Assembly: GCA_016927675.1 (NCBI GenBank)
Contig: JAFGMF010000196.1
Span: forward strand, 1-13,515
DNA length: 13,515 bases
Direction of reading: 5' to 3'
Source of the DNA: Candidatus Cloacimonadota bacterium
GTDB lineage: Bacteria > Cloacimonadota > Cloacimonadia > Cloacimonadales > TCS61
Shown here: piece after piece, positions 12,688 through 13,515 of the stretch
How the letters are laid out: every line of letters starts with the position of its first letter
How positions within the stretch are numbered: position 1 is the stretch's first letter
Made by a program: the position numbers and the translations under genes
The notes under the pieces: generated by a model
Database searches by the model: none
What the model was told of the DNA's origin: nothing
The model's input: only the letters and a program-made list of their open reading frames with translations

Positions 12688-13515
12688 TTATTTTAATAAG
12701 ATCATTTTCCCGGTCAACTGCGATTTACCTGATTCAAGCTGATACAGATAAATCCCGCTGGGCATTTGTTCGCCTCTGTTGTCAATTCCCCGCCAGGTAA
12801 ATTGATAGTTTCCGGCAGTCAGATCTTCAGAGACTAAAACATCTACAAGTTGTCCTTTCAAATTGTAAATTGATATTTTAACATGCTGTAAGTGGGGTAG
12901 TTGCAGATAAAATTCAGTATCGGGATTGAACGGATTAGGAGAGTTGTGAATTGACAGCGGAGCCGGGATCATCTCATCCTGATTGGATCCGGTTTCTCCG
13001 AGTTCAGCCAGAACCTGCTGCATGAAATTCTGAGCATCATTTTCGTAGCAATAATACAATGGAAATCCCAGCAGAAAGATGCTGCCAAACTGGGTGGATT
13101 TAAGCGCGCAGATCTCTCCTTCATGCGTACTCCCGTCACTTCCGTGATAAGTGTAAATACCGTCCAGAGCATCCGGGAATACCGAAATGAATGGCAGTTT
13201 ACCATTAAACACCGGATTGACCTTACTTGGATCGATCTCAAGATCGGGATAAATATCTGACAAGGCACCTATAAATTCGAAATCGTTAATCAGGTCAACA
13301 GTTTCTGTTGAGAAGAAAATTCCCAGGAATTCGGGATCGATCAGACTGGCAGTTTTCCATCCGGAGATAAACAGGTTTCCGCCTCCGGCAACGAAACTGC
13401 TCAAAGCAGGCAGATTATTGTTAATCAGATGCATGGACATATCGTCGTCATGCCAGATAATTGTTGAATAATTACCGAGATAAGCCAGTTCAGGAGAGCC
13501 TTGATCTCCATAATC
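12688..13515 (-). CDS. Secreted protein with C-terminal type IX secretion/FlgD-like domain (5' end outside window)
   Basis: The frame stays open through the window edge: 25 codons lie before the first ATG at 13440 without a stop, so the true start lies beyond the window. The last 89 residues are a typical C-terminal sorting domain, with PNPFNPDTEF, then ISIYNLKGQLVDVLV, then GNYQFTWRGIDNRGEQMPSGIYLYQL. In Bacteroidetes such domains direct export through the type IX system to the cell surface. The visible part upstream (about residues 1-180) has NYSTIIWHDDDMSMHL, VAGGGNLFISGW and LLGFPLYYCY, resembling glutamine-amidotransferase/ThuA-like Rossmann folds common in such surface proteins. That fold match is tentative. 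No catalytic site is evident. Confidence 0.85.
   Translation of the reverse strand, partial: DYGDQGSPELAYLGNYSTIIWHDDDMSMHLINNNLPALSSFVAGGGNLFISGWKTASLIDPEFLGIFFSTETVDLINDFEFIGALSDIYPDLEIDPSKVNPVFNGKLPFISVFPDALDGIYTYHGSDGSTHEGEICALKSTQFGSIFLLGFPLYYCYENDAQNFMQQVLAELGETGSNQDEMIPAPLSIHNSPNPFNPDTEFYLQLPHLQHVKISIYNLKGQLVDVLVSEDLTAGNYQFTWRGIDNRGEQMPSGIYLYQLESGKSQLTGKMILLK

Noticed and set aside
1..13515. CRISPR arrays, tRNA or rRNA genes, insertion sequences, prophage or attachment sites
   Set aside because: No regularly spaced repeats, RNA gene patterns, transposase or integrase were seen; nearly the whole window is ordinary coding sequence.

Overview
All supported genes in this window lie on the minus strand, so transcription runs from high to low coordinates. 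No plus-strand gene is convincing. The gene content suggests a strictly anaerobic or microaerophobic, Gram-negative-type bacterium of the Fibrobacteres-Chlorobi-Bacteroidetes (FCB) sphere: oxygen-reducing flavodiiron protein, rubredoxin, rubrerythrin, superoxide reductase, formate-tetrahydrofolate ligase, a sodium-pump type redox complex, and a surface protein ending in a PNPFNP-type sorting domain. Candidatus Cloacimonadota is my best guess. This is an inference from family content and style, not a database result.

Region 1 (about 11577-13515) holds the 3' part of a secreted protein with a C-terminal type IX secretion/FlgD-like domain, a small lipoprotein of unknown function, and a GNAT acetyltransferase that overlaps the lipoprotein gene.

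Region 2 (7039-11560) is an oxygen and peroxide defence island. It begins with a PerR-type regulator preceded by a perfect 17-bp palindrome resembling a PerR box. It continues with mutM (oxidised-purine DNA glycosylase), a flavodiiron O2/NO reductase (touching mutM closely), ferritin (ATGA overlap), desulfoferrodoxin, a 60-residue winged-helix protein, rubrerythrin, and a 46-residue rubredoxin. The island closes with a strong intrinsic terminator at 7039-7072. The logic is coherent: PerR senses peroxide/iron, ferritin removes iron, desulfoferrodoxin reduces superoxide, rubrerythrin reduces peroxide, the flavodiiron protein reduces O2, rubredoxin can supply electrons to these enzymes, and MutM repairs the DNA damage.

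Region 3 (1-7009) is a tightly packed run that starts only 29 nt after the terminator: two ferritin-like diiron proteins without rubredoxin domains, formate-tetrahydrofolate ligase, then nqrB-nqrC-nqrD-nqrE-nqrF, a 155-residue protein I do not recognise, and the first codons of another gene. The sodium-pump cluster has no nqrA, and its B, C and F subunits are shorter than in the well-studied Vibrio complex. Together with one-carbon metabolism and the diiron proteins, this suggests a linked redox/energy-conservation module. That link is an inference from gene order.

There is no intergenic stretch above 300 bases. The longest gaps are 99 nt (8479-8577), 82 nt (11495-11576), 80 nt (12608-12687), 73 nt (7010-7082) and 70 nt (7836-7905), and each is discussed below.
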